A DNA stretch of 50,446 bases from Cloacimonetes bacterium SCGC AAA252-N17 (GTDB lineage Bacteria > Cloacimonadota > Cloacimonadia > JGIOTU-2): the NCBI GenBank assembly GCA_000404785.1, contig ASNI01000014.1, positions 1-50,446 on the forward strand, written 5' to 3'. The notes under the pieces are model-generated. The model had not been told where the DNA came from and searched no databases. It worked only from the letters and a program-made list of their open reading frames with translations. Position 1 is the first letter of the stretch. Each line of letters begins with the position of its first letter. Made by a program: the position numbers and the translations under genes. This document shows positions 42,844 to 50,446 of this stretch, piece after piece.

Positions 42844-44088
42844 TTAAGCAATCATCTGATCTTGATCTTTTTTCTCTCTAGGGTTTAGATATTGAAAGGT
42901 GGGAATCCCATTATCTACAATAACATCACGGGTTATGATACACTTATTCACATCCTTCATATCTGGAAGATTATACATGATGTCCTTCATAACATTTTCC
43001 ATGATAGCCCTTAATCCACGAGCTCCGGACTGCCGTTTTGTAGCAATCTCGGCTATTGATTCAAGTGCATCATCTTCAAACACCAGATCAACATCCTCCA
43101 ATTCAAAAAGTGCTTGATATTGCTTAACCAAAGCATTCTTTGGTTCTGTTAGGATTTTTACCAATGCATCTTTATCAAGCTCGGAAAGTGAAGTATTCAC
43201 AGGCAGTCTGCCGATCAATTCCGGGATCAAGCCGTATTTTAAAAGGTCCTGCGGTTGCACCTTGCTGAGAATCTCACTTATTCTATCTTCATAAAGACCA
43301 AGAAGTTCCGAGCCAAAACCGACAGTTTTTTTATTAATTCTTCTCTCAATTATCTTTTCCAAGTCGTTGAAAGCTCCACCAACGATGAACAAAATATTTT
43401 TGGTATTGATCTCAATGAATTCCTGATTCGGATGCTTTCTCCCGCCTTTGGGAGGTACATTGACTTTTTCACCTTCGAGAAGTTTGAGAAGTGCCTGCTG
43501 CACACCTTCACCTGAGACATCACGTGTAATAGAAGGTGCTTCAGATTTGCGAGCGATCTTATCAATTTCATCTAAATAAATAATACCACGCTCGGTTTTC
43601 TCAATATCATAATCCGCTGCCTGAAGCAGGCGAACGAGAATGTTCTCAACATCTTCTCCAACGTAACCAGCTTCTGTGAGCGTAGTTGCATCTGAAATAG
43701 CAAAGGGCACTTTGAGAAATCTTGCAAGAGTCTGTGCAATAAGTGTTTTCCCTGTACCAGTAGGCCCGATCATAATAATATTGCTTTTTTCAAGCTCTAC
43801 GTCTTTTATAAACTTCTGTTTAAAAATTCTTTTATAATGATTGTACACAGCAACAGAAATTGTTTTCTTTGCATTCTCCTGACCGATCACATATTCATCG
43901 AGGTATGCTTTTATTTCACGAGGAGTTGGTAGTTCAAAATTATCATCAACCTTTTTCTCGCGTTCCTTCTCGAGAATTGTATTACAGATCGTGATACAAG
44001 TATCGCAGATGTTGCCGTCAACACCACGCACAAGTTTGTTAACTTGATCACGGGTTTTTCCGCAAAAGGAACATTTTTGTTCTTCCAT
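42844..44088 (-). CDS. clpX: ClpX, ATPase and unfoldase of the ClpXP protease
   Basis: 414 residues. The N-terminal zinc-binding domain has C6, C9, C28 and C31. The AAA+ module has Walker A GPTGTGKTL (about residue 112), Walker B IIYLDEIDKI, sensor and box VII segments, and the pore loop GYVGEDVE. It also carries the family phrase LIPELIGRLPV and, at the C-terminus, KRQSGARGLRAIME. The IGF-type loop that docks to ClpP is expected in the middle (NKKTVGFGSE). It recognises tagged proteins and feeds them to ClpP. It starts one base after the clpP stop, in the order tig-clpP-clpX. Confidence 0.98.
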   Translation of the reverse strand: MEEQKCSFCGKTRDQVNKLVRGVDGNICDTCITICNTILEKEREKKVDDNFELPTPREIKAYLDEYVIGQENAKKTISVAVYNHYKRIFKQKFIKDVELEKSNIIMIGPTGTGKTLIAQTLARFLKVPFAISDATTLTEAGYVGEDVENILVRLLQAADYDIEKTERGIIYLDEIDKIARKSEAPSITRDVSGEGVQQALLKLLEGEKVNVPPKGGRKHPNQEFIEINTKNILFIVGGAFNDLEKIIERRINKKTVGFGSELLGLYEDRISEILSKVQPQDLLKYGLIPELIGRLPVNTSLSELDKDALVKILTEPKNALVKQYQALFELEDVDLVFEDDALESIAEIATKRQSGARGLRAIMENVMKDIMYNLPDMKDVNKCIITRDVIVDNGIPTFQYLNPREKKDQDQMIA

Positions 44089-44089
44089 A

Positions 44090-44674
44090 TTACTTCCTTT
44101 GAGCTATAACCTCATCAATAATACCGTATTCAAGGGCTTCTTTCGCATCCATGAAAAAATTTCTATCAGAATCCATCTCGATTTTTTTTATATCTTTGCC
44201 CGTATGTTTACTCAAGATATGATTGATTCGTTCCTTAATTTTTATGATCTCTCTTGCATGAATTTCTATATCCGTTGCTTGTCCTTGCACTCCGCCAAGT
44301 GGTTGATGGATCATAATTCTTGAATTGGGCAATGCTGAGCGTTTTCCATGAGCACCTGCTGCGAGAAGTAAAGCACCCATACTTGCAGCTTGTCCCATGC
44401 AAATTGTGCAAATATCCGGCTTGATATACTGCATGGTATCATAAATAGCAAGACCTGATGTGACTACGCCTCCTGGTGAATTGATATACATATGTATGTC
44501 ATTTTTCGGATTTTCAGCTTCAAGATGAAGAAGCTGGGCAATAATGATGTTTGCCATGTCGTCATTCATTACAGAACCCACAAATATAATACGATCCTTT
44601 AAAAGGCGGGAATAGATATCATAAGCTCTTTCACCCTTTCCTGTCTGCTCAATTACCATTGGAATCAGTGTCAT
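44090..44674 (-). CDS. clpP: ATP-dependent Clp protease proteolytic subunit
   Basis: 194 residues, the usual size. Serine protease of the S14 family that forms a double heptameric barrel and degrades proteins unfolded by ClpX. S98 in CMGQAASMGA and H123 in RIMIHQPLGG are the catalytic pair; the aspartate lies in the DIKKIEMDSDRNFFM segment. The start overlaps the tig stop (ATGA). The short N-terminal extension MTLIPMVIEQTGKGERAYDIYSRL is standard, with removal of a few residues likely on maturation. Confidence 0.98.
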   Translation of the reverse strand: MTLIPMVIEQTGKGERAYDIYSRLLKDRIIFVGSVMNDDMANIIIAQLLHLEAENPKNDIHMYINSPGGVVTSGLAIYDTMQYIKPDICTICMGQAASMGALLLAAGAHGKRSALPNSRIMIHQPLGGVQGQATDIEIHAREIIKIKERINHILSKHTGKDIKKIEMDSDRNFFMDAKEALEYGIIDEVIAQRK

Positions 44675-45978
44675 TTTTCCTCTTTTTTGCTTTCATTTTT
44701 CTTGGATTCCTTTTGCTTTTTCAGCTTTTTGAAATCCACGGTTCTCTCAATATTTTTAATTATCTTATCACTTATGAGATTTTCTTTTATTTCTTCTTTA
44801 TTTATCTGCTTCTTATAGAGTTCCTTGTACCTTTCTATGTCCATGCCCATTTTCTCGGCTGAACGCTTGATCTCATTTTCAACTTCTTCATCAGATACTT
44901 CTACTTTTTCAAGCTCTTTCAATTTATTCATTATATAATATAGGCGAATTTCGTTTTCTGCATAACTTTTATAGATATTTTTCATTGGGGCAAGTGTTTC
45001 TGCATTGAGATTTTTATGCTGTTGAGTATATTTTTTCATCATATCTTCAGCATAATTATATACAAAAGATTCGGGAACTTCAAAGGGATTATTCTCAATT
45101 ATTGTCTGCAAAATAAGTGATTTTATCTGGCTCCTATTTCTTTGTGAAATCCGCTCATCAATGCCTTTTTTAATTTCATCCTTCAGTGCTTTCAGAGAAT
45201 CAAACTCCCCTACTTCTTTTGCGAAGCCATCATTCAGTTCAGGAAGCTCAACCTTCTTCACTTCGTTGACCTTGAGCACCATTTCCATTTTTTTAGACTT
45301 ATCCTTTTCTTCTTGTGGACCAAGCTCGACAGTTGCAGTGATCTCATCATCTTTTTGTGCACCGATGAGTGCTTTGTCAAAAGCTTTCCCATAAGTTTCC
45401 TGCCCTATTTTATATGAGCTTTCATCTTTTTTAGTGATCTCTTTTCCATCGAATTTCAAAACAGTATAGTTTATAACATCATCCTTTTCGGCAGAACCTT
45501 CTTTGTCTGAAATCGTAGCGTAACTTTCCTGCAAACGAGAAATTTCACTATCGATCATTTCTTTAGTTACTTTTTCCGGTTCGAATTCCACAGAAAAATT
45601 CTTGTATTCCTTAAGCTCGATTTCGGGATTGACTTCGAAAGTGAATGACAATTCCATATCTTTTCCAAATTCCCAATCAGTATTTTCAAGGACTCCCTGA
45701 TTGATAGGATGGATATCCATTTTATCAAGTTCTTCCAACGCCAACTTATAATATTTCGGAACAGCATCTTCGAGGAATCCCTGTTTTATCTGATCTTTGT
45801 ACATTCTTTCAATCATTTTAAGAGGAGCTTTTCCTTTACGAAATCCCGGCATAGACACATACTGCCTGAAGCCCTTGAGCGTTGATTCATAATCCTTTTG
45901 AGCAACATCTTTTGGGATGGAGAAACTCATCTTTCTTCTGGTTTCGCTCACGTTTTCAACTTTTGGTTTCGATTCCAT
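44671..45978 (-). CDS. tig: trigger factor, ribosome-bound chaperone
   Basis: 435 residues. N-terminal ribosome-binding domain with the loop GFRKGKAP (about residues 45-52; FRK contacts the ribosome), a PPIase domain in the middle (about 165-245), and the C-terminal helical chaperone arms, ending in a lysine/glutamate-rich tail. It shields nascent chains at the ribosome exit. First gene of tig-clpP-clpX, a conserved folding/degradation operon. GAGG precedes the ATG. tRNA-Leu ends 28 bases upstream, so both may share a transcript. Confidence 0.97.
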   Translation of the reverse strand: MESKPKVENVSETRRKMSFSIPKDVAQKDYESTLKGFRQYVSMPGFRKGKAPLKMIERMYKDQIKQGFLEDAVPKYYKLALEELDKMDIHPINQGVLENTDWEFGKDMELSFTFEVNPEIELKEYKNFSVEFEPEKVTKEMIDSEISRLQESYATISDKEGSAEKDDVINYTVLKFDGKEITKKDESSYKIGQETYGKAFDKALIGAQKDDEITATVELGPQEEKDKSKKMEMVLKVNEVKKVELPELNDGFAKEVGEFDSLKALKDEIKKGIDERISQRNRSQIKSLILQTIIENNPFEVPESFVYNYAEDMMKKYTQQHKNLNAETLAPMKNIYKSYAENEIRLYYIMNKLKELEKVEVSDEEVENEIKRSAEKMGMDIERYKELYKKQINKEEIKENLISDKIIKNIERTVDFKKLKKQKESKKNESKKEEK

Positions 45979-46006
45979 TCTATATTCCTCTATGTTTTAT
46001 TAAACT

Positions 46007-46093
46007 TGGTGCGAAAGAGGGGACTCGAACCCCTACAACCTTTCGGCTACTGGATTCTAAGTCCAGCGCGTCTACCAGTTCCGCCACTTTCGC
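46007..46093 (-). tRNA. tRNA-Leu (TAG)
   Basis: 87 nt with encoded CCA and the long variable arm of class II tRNAs. Acceptor GCGAAAG / CTTTCGC, anticodon stem CTGGA/TCCAG, loop CTTAGAA (anticodon TAG), T-arm with GTTCGAGTC, discriminator A. Confidence 0.96.
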
Positions 46094-46149
46094 ACGAATC
46101 TATGATACGATAATGTAGTGCACATCTATGTCAAATAACCGCTTATGAG

Positions 46150-48810
46150 TTACTCAAGAAAGGAAATATTTGCTTTCAGCTTTTCTATCGTATTTTCAAG
46201 CTGATCTTTTCTTTCCTTTTCCTGCTGAATGATATTAGCAGGTGCATTATTTATAAAATTATCATTATTCAATTTGCCAACACATTTTATCAGACTGTTC
46301 TCGACTTTGGACAGCTTCTTCATAAGCCGTTCACGTTCTTTTTCAAGATCAATAATGCCTTCCAGCGGCATGTATATTTCGATGTCGTCAACAACAGTTG
46401 TAGCCGATTTTTCAGGTTTTACCGCATCGTCACCAATATAGATTTCATCGACTTTTGCCATGAGTTTTATGTAATGACGGTTATCCTGCAATACTGCGCA
46501 TCTCGCAGGAAGAACATCTTTTACGACGATCTCAACATATTCAGATGGTGAGACATTCATGTCTTTTCGAATACTTCTAATCGCTGTGATCATCTTGAAT
46601 ATGAACTGCATCTGCTCTGATTCCTCGAGATATCTGTCATTTTTTTTAGGAACAGGAAAATCAGAAAGCATGATCGATTCTGCGGATTCCAAAGGATAAA
46701 ATTTCTTAACCCGATGCCATATTTCTTCCGTTATAAAAGGCATGATCGGATGAAGCATTTTCAGGGATTCATTCAAAACTTTCAGCATGAGATATTTCGC
46801 CGTTCTCTTGGATGCCAGATCATCAGAATTATAGAATCTGTCCTTAATTAACTCAAGATACCAGGCACAATACTCATTCCAGAAAAATTCATACAACTGA
46901 TGAGTTACATCGAGGAAACGATACTCCTCATATGCACTATTAACAGCTTTTTTGACTTCATTCAATCTATGAAGTATCCATTTATCTGTCAGCTCAGTCG
47001 GCTCTTCAGATTCATCCGGCAATCCATCGATCTCTGCAGCATTTGTGAGTGCAAATCGAGCAGCATTCCATATCTTATTCGCAAAATTCCTACCTGTTTC
47101 AATCAGTGCATCAGTATACATTACATCATTTCCCTTAGGAGTATTAAAGACCATGCTGAACCTGAGTGCATCAGTGCCGTATTTTTCTATGACGTCAATT
47201 GGGTCTGGAGAATTGCCAAGCGATTTACTCATTTTAACGCCATTTTCATCGAGGACAAGACCATGAAGATAAACTGATTTAAAGGGAATCTCTTCCGTCA
47301 TTTCCATGCCGCCCATGATCATTCTGGCAACCCAGAAGAAAAGAATATCATAACCTGTGACAAGAAGGTCGGTGGGATAGAAATATTTTAGTTCAGGAGT
47401 TTTTTCGGGCCAACCAAGAGCTGAAAAAGGCCATAACCATGACGAGAACCAAGTGTCCAGAACATCAGGATCCTGATGAACATGAGTGCTTTGACACTTT
47501 GGACACGCTTCAGGTTTTTCTTTTGCGACTATGATCTCACCGCAGTCATCACAATAGTAAACCGGAATTCTGTGCCCCCACCATATTTGACGGGAAATAC
47601 ACCAATCACGAATATTTTCCAGCCAGTTAAAAAAGACCTTTTTATATCGTGGCGGATGGATCGCAATCTTTCCTTCTTCGATGACCTGCATCGCCTTTTC
47701 CGCAAGGGGTTTCATCTTAACGAACCATTGGTTTGAAAGATAGGGTTCAATAACAGTATTACAACGATAGCAATGCCCAACATTGTGCTGATAATCTTCG
47801 ATCTTATCAAGCAATCTTCTTTCTTTCAGGTCCATAATGACCTTTTCGCGACATTCAAATCTATCCATGCCTGCATACTCCGCACCGGCATTTTCGTTCA
47901 TTACACCGTTCTCATTAATAATTGTGATCTTCGGCAGATCGTGACGCATAGCCATATCAAAGTCATTAGGATCATGGGAAGGGGTAACTTTAACGCAGCC
48001 CGTTCCGAACTCTTTATCAACAAACTCATCAACAATTATTGGAATTTCCCGATTTGTGAGCGGAAGGATCAGTGTCTTACCGATAAGATCTGTAAAGCGA
48101 GGGTCCTTTGGATTGACTGCAACAGCAGTGTCGCCAAGCATTGTCTCAGGACGGGTTGTTGCAACAGTGACGAATTCATGTTTTCTATCTTTGAGAGGAT
48201 ATTTAATATACCATAGATGGGATGCCTTGTCTTCGTGCTCAACTTCGACATCAGAAAGCGCCGTATTACAGCGCGGGCACCAGTTAATAATATATTCCCC
48301 GCGATAGATAAGTCCTTTTTCATAGAGAGATATAAATGCTTCATTAACTGCATTGGAGAGTCCTTCATCCATAGTGAAGCGCTCTCTCCGCCAGTCGCAG
48401 CTCGCACCAAGACGCTTAAGTTGATCGAGAATCCGACCACCTTTTGTTTTTCTCCATTCCCCGATAAGTTCGATCAGTTTCTCTCGTCCAAGATCATGAC
48501 GGTTTCTGCCGTGTTTTTCAAGATCGCGCTCAACAACATTTTGCGTTGCGATCCCTGCATGATCGGTTCCCGGAAGCCAGAGGGTTTCAAAACCCTGCAA
48601 CTTTTTGAAGCGTATTATTATATCCTGAAGTGTATTATTAAGTACATGACCCATGTGCAAAATATCTGTTACATTGGGAGGTGGGATCACAATGGTGTAG
48701 GGCTTTTTCTGAGGATTAACCTCAGCATGAAAAAGCTCCTTCTCAAGCCAGAATTTGTACCACTTTTTCTCAATCAAATGAGGATCATAAACTTTTTCCA
48801 TTTTTTTCAT
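46150..48810 (-). CDS. valS: valyl-tRNA synthetase
   Basis: Charges tRNA-Val. 886 residues, full length class I synthetase. HIGH-type motif HMGH in PPPNVTDILHMGHVLNNT (about residues 42-60), the editing domain (TTRPETMLGDTAVAVNP, GTGCVKVTPSHDPNDF), two cysteine pairs (CYRCNTVIEP; CDDCGEIIVAKEKPEACPKC) likely to bind zinc, KMSKS in GVKMSKSLGNSPDP, and the C-terminal coiled coil (IIDLEKERERLMKKLSKVENSL) that contacts the tRNA. AAGGAG lies just before the ATG at 48810. A terminator and two leader hairpins separate it from the sigma factor gene. Confidence 0.98.
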   Translation of the reverse strand: MKKMEKVYDPHLIEKKWYKFWLEKELFHAEVNPQKKPYTIVIPPPNVTDILHMGHVLNNTLQDIIIRFKKLQGFETLWLPGTDHAGIATQNVVERDLEKHGRNRHDLGREKLIELIGEWRKTKGGRILDQLKRLGASCDWRRERFTMDEGLSNAVNEAFISLYEKGLIYRGEYIINWCPRCNTALSDVEVEHEDKASHLWYIKYPLKDRKHEFVTVATTRPETMLGDTAVAVNPKDPRFTDLIGKTLILPLTNREIPIIVDEFVDKEFGTGCVKVTPSHDPNDFDMAMRHDLPKITIINENGVMNENAGAEYAGMDRFECREKVIMDLKERRLLDKIEDYQHNVGHCYRCNTVIEPYLSNQWFVKMKPLAEKAMQVIEEGKIAIHPPRYKKVFFNWLENIRDWCISRQIWWGHRIPVYYCDDCGEIIVAKEKPEACPKCQSTHVHQDPDVLDTWFSSWLWPFSALGWPEKTPELKYFYPTDLLVTGYDILFFWVARMIMGGMEMTEEIPFKSVYLHGLVLDENGVKMSKSLGNSPDPIDVIEKYGTDALRFSMVFNTPKGNDVMYTDALIETGRNFANKIWNAARFALTNAAEIDGLPDESEEPTELTDKWILHRLNEVKKAVNSAYEEYRFLDVTHQLYEFFWNEYCAWYLELIKDRFYNSDDLASKRTAKYLMLKVLNESLKMLHPIMPFITEEIWHRVKKFYPLESAESIMLSDFPVPKKNDRYLEESEQMQFIFKMITAIRSIRKDMNVSPSEYVEIVVKDVLPARCAVLQDNRHYIKLMAKVDEIYIGDDAVKPEKSATTVVDDIEIYMPLEGIIDLEKERERLMKKLSKVENSLIKCVGKLNNDNFINNAPANIIQQEKERKDQLENTIEKLKANISFLE

Positions 48811-48837
48811 GGTTGCTCCTTTGACGTTCAGCGATGG

Positions 48838-48882
48838 AAATCGGTTAGAAGCCCGATTTTTGACAGTTCTTTATGCTGTCAA
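48838..48882 (-). promoter_or_regulatory. two consecutive hairpins in the valS leader
   Basis: TTGACAG/CTGTCAA (48882-48876 with 48866-48860) forms a 7-bp stem; AAATCGG/CCGATTT (48859-48853 with 48844-48838) forms a second 7-bp stem, about 28 bases before the valS start. They could be an operator and a leader structure. No T-box consensus is seen. Confidence 0.4.
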
Positions 48883-48919
48883 GTTTTGTTCATTGTGTCA
48901 CATACTTCTTATATATACT

Positions 48920-48944
48920 AAAAAAGAGCAGTGCATGACTGCTC
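48920..48944 (-). terminator. Rho-independent terminator after the sigma factor gene
   Basis: On the minus strand GAGCAGT (48944-48938), loop CATGC, ACTGCTC (48932-48926), then six T (48925-48920). Perfect 7-bp stem, 30 bases beyond the stop codon. Confidence 0.9.
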
Positions 48945-48974
48945 CCTGTCTGGAATCGGAAACTCAAATGAGCA

Positions 48975-49859
48975 TCAAATCCCTAGCAGATAATCTATAT
49001 CCACCTCATCGACGGTTTCCTTGCGTAGCTCTTCCAATATCTGCTTGAAGATCTGGCGTACACGCTCGCGGGAAAGCCCGATTTCACGTGCGATCTGTGC
49101 AAAGTTCTTTCCCTTATCATCATCACCAAAACCGAAATATTCCTCGATAATATGCGCATCTCTCGGATTAAGGGTTTTAATCTTTTTATTGATCTTATCA
49201 TGCAGCTTCTTTCTGTAATATAACTTTTTAGGGTCTATAATATCTTCATGATATGAGGGAGCGGTAACTTTTTTCGCAGCCATTCGAGAGAGTGCATCGG
49301 CGTCTCCATACATATTTTCAAGGGGAACAATATCAGTAGTGGTGTTCATAAGCTCAAGTGCCTTTTCCTTTTTAACATCAACCTTCTCAGCGATCTCTTC
49401 TACAGTTGCTTCCTCACCGCTTTTTGCGCGATGCTTTCTTCGTGCGTCCCTGATCTTGCTTATGGTCGTTATGGTTTTTGCAGGAATTCTAATGAGCCGG
49501 TTTTTCTCATATATGGCATACTGAATTGACTGCTGTATCCACCATACCGCATAGGTAATGAGCTTGGTTTCCCTACTCAGATCAAACCGTTTAATAGCTT
49601 TTATCAAACCAAGATTACCTTCACTGATGAGTTCGGATAAACTCAGTCCTTTTCCCTGAAATTTACTCGCTACTTTGACCACGAATTTTAGATTACTTTC
49701 AATAAGTTTATTCATTGCCTTCTCATCTCCAGACTGAGCTTTAGTAACCAGCTCACGCTCTTCTTCGCGGCTCAGTATGGGGAAATCTGCTATATCAGAG
49801 AGATATTTTTGAAGTCCCCTATCCTCAGCAGGATTCATCGGAATAATTTTTGCTGCCAA
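48975..49859 (-). CDS. primary-type RNA polymerase sigma factor (RpoD/SigA-like)
   Basis: About 287-294 residues: short primary-type sigma, lacking the long region 1.1. Region 1.2 is GLQKYLSDIADFPILSREEE; region 2 has NLKFVVKVASKFQGKGLSLSELISEGNLGLIKAIKRFDLSRETKLITYAVWWIQQSIQYAI (promoter -10 recognition and melting); region 3 follows, and region 4.2 is FAQIAREIGLSRERVRQIFKQILEELR (-35 recognition). Start uncertain: the open frame begins with TTG at 49859, the first ATG is at 49838 (MNPAEDRGLQKYL), and neither has a good ribosome site. This is the housekeeping sigma or a close paralogue, fitting the TTGACA/TATAAA promoter at 32815. Confidence 0.9.
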   Translation of the reverse strand: MAAKIIPMNPAEDRGLQKYLSDIADFPILSREEERELVTKAQSGDEKAMNKLIESNLKFVVKVASKFQGKGLSLSELISEGNLGLIKAIKRFDLSRETKLITYAVWWIQQSIQYAIYEKNRLIRIPAKTITTISKIRDARRKHRAKSGEEATVEEIAEKVDVKKEKALELMNTTTDIVPLENMYGDADALSRMAAKKVTAPSYHEDIIDPKKLYYRKKLHDKINKKIKTLNPRDAHIIEEYFGFGDDDKGKNFAQIAREIGLSRERVRQIFKQILEELRKETVDEVDIDYLLGI

Positions 49860-49937
49860 AAGTTTTTTTAGTTTAGTTGAAAGGTACTACCAATTAACTT
49901 CTTTTTTCATCCTTGTCCCTTATATTATGAAATCTAT

Positions 49938-50444
49938 TTATTGAACCTTTATCGCAACATAATGATAGAACTGAGGAAGAGTCAACACATAGAGCAGTAC
50001 TGATTCAGCGTCATCATCCTTCATTTTTTCAACAGCTTTGAAATAATCTTTCGTGCTCTCTATCTCCTCATCCCCGAGTTCAAGAATAATATCGCCAACA
50101 TTGAGATTGGAATTATAGGCGGGAGAATCAACGTCAATCTTAGAAACTATTACACCTTTGTCAATTTTCAAATTGAACTGCTTGGCAAAATCAGAGTCCA
50201 AACCCTTTATTTCAATACCGAGCCAGGATTTTTCATCCTCAACGGTCTGAGGTTTGGATGCAATGCTGGATTCAGGAAAGGATTCCAGTTTTGCAGTTTT
50301 TGTAATCTCTTTTCCATTACGTATGATCTTCATTGAGATCTTATCGCCAACATGTTTGTTTGCGACCATCAATCTGAATTTATTCATGTTTTTCACCGGC
50401 TCGCCATCAAATTCTATGATGACATCCCGTTTTTTTAAACCGGC
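49938..50444 (-). CDS. C-terminal part of an HtrA/DegQ-like protease (two PDZ domains), cut by the right edge
   Basis: The frame is open to the edge: before the first visible ATG (50396) come the in-frame codons AGLKKRDVIIEFDGEPVKN, so the gene continues outside. What remains is the end of one PDZ domain (about 55 residues) and a complete second PDZ domain (SWLGIEIKGLDSDFAKQF, KGVIVSKIDVDSPAYNSNLNVGDIILELGDEEI). Two PDZ domains in a row at the C-terminus are the DegP/DegQ layout, but no protease residues are in the window, so the enzyme is inferred. It is followed by the sigma factor gene on the same strand. Confidence 0.8.
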   Translation of the reverse strand, partial: AGLKKRDVIIEFDGEPVKNMNKFRLMVANKHVGDKISMKIIRNGKEITKTAKLESFPESSIASKPQTVEDEKSWLGIEIKGLDSDFAKQFNLKIDKGVIVSKIDVDSPAYNSNLNVGDIILELGDEEIESTKDYFKAVEKMKDDDAESVLLYVLTLPQFYHYVAIKVQ

Positions 50445-50446
50445 TT

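Noticed and set aside
48217..48921. Open frame of 234 codons on the plus strand
   Set aside because: It lies opposite valS, whose coding is certain; composition and protein make-up are those of an antisense shadow.
1..50446. CRISPR array or prophage
   Set aside because: No regularly spaced repeats and no phage structural genes are visible.

Overview
The window looks like a piece of chromosome from an uncultured, Gram-negative-type, AT-rich bacterium of the wider FCB group. Reasons: two secreted proteins end in the FlgD-like / type IX-type sorting module (YPNPF near the start, WDGK-x-E-x-G and NG-x-Y near the end). There is a lipoprotein plus beta-barrel pair of outer-membrane style. The primary-type sigma factor is short (about 290 residues), as in Bacteroidota/Chlorobiota relatives. 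A Cloacimonadota-like lineage is my best guess; this is inference and a tree of ValS, UvrC or GuaA would settle it.

Layout. 1-2400: a decayed integron. An integrase C-terminus that has lost its catalytic tyrosine is followed, in the same orientation, by two gene cassettes, each ending in an attC site with unpaired (extrahelical) bases in the stem; a 54-bp direct repeat brackets the unit. 2428-7280 (minus strand): a cyclic-nucleotide-binding protein, a lipoprotein and a very large ABCG-like transporter with regulatory N-terminal domains. 7658-10920: an exported protein, a TPR protein and glyQ (glycyl-tRNA synthetase alpha) with no glyS next to it. 11020-15890: a strikingly AT-rich island encoding an exported seven-repeat propeller/metacaspase-like protein, a DUF4384-like partner, and the membrane half of a chimeric protein whose C-terminal nucleotidyltransferase half has the composition of the host genome.

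16588-25419 is a plus-strand housekeeping run: HI0933-type flavoprotein, PHP phosphoesterase, MBL hydrolase, guaA, a SurA/PpiD-like foldase, tRNA-Phe (with an odd C33), pdxA and rnhB. 25491-33853 is a cell-surface block: heparinase II/III-like protein with sorting domain, large acidic lipoprotein, outer-membrane barrel, and a second protein with a sorting domain. 34545-39172: degP/htrA-like protease, murJ and uvrC. 39180-42830 is a mobile and repeat-rich zone: a RAYT-type transposase gene cut by a complete IS30-family element (23-bp inverted repeats, 2-bp target duplication), an exported Ntn-hydrolase, an attC-like fold, a truncated second IS30 copy carrying a palindromic module, and tRNA-Asn with a 62-bp partial duplication.

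42844-50446 (minus strand) is again core: a PDZ/HtrA protein running off the right edge, a primary-type sigma factor, valS, tRNA-Leu, and tig-clpP-clpX, the conserved protein-quality-control operon. Two HtrA proteins, a SurA-like foldase, trigger factor and ClpXP make this window rich in protein folding and turnover. The most novel material is the relic reverse-oriented integron, the AT-rich caspase island with its chimeric end, and the recurring 16-bp palindrome that has entered one IS copy.
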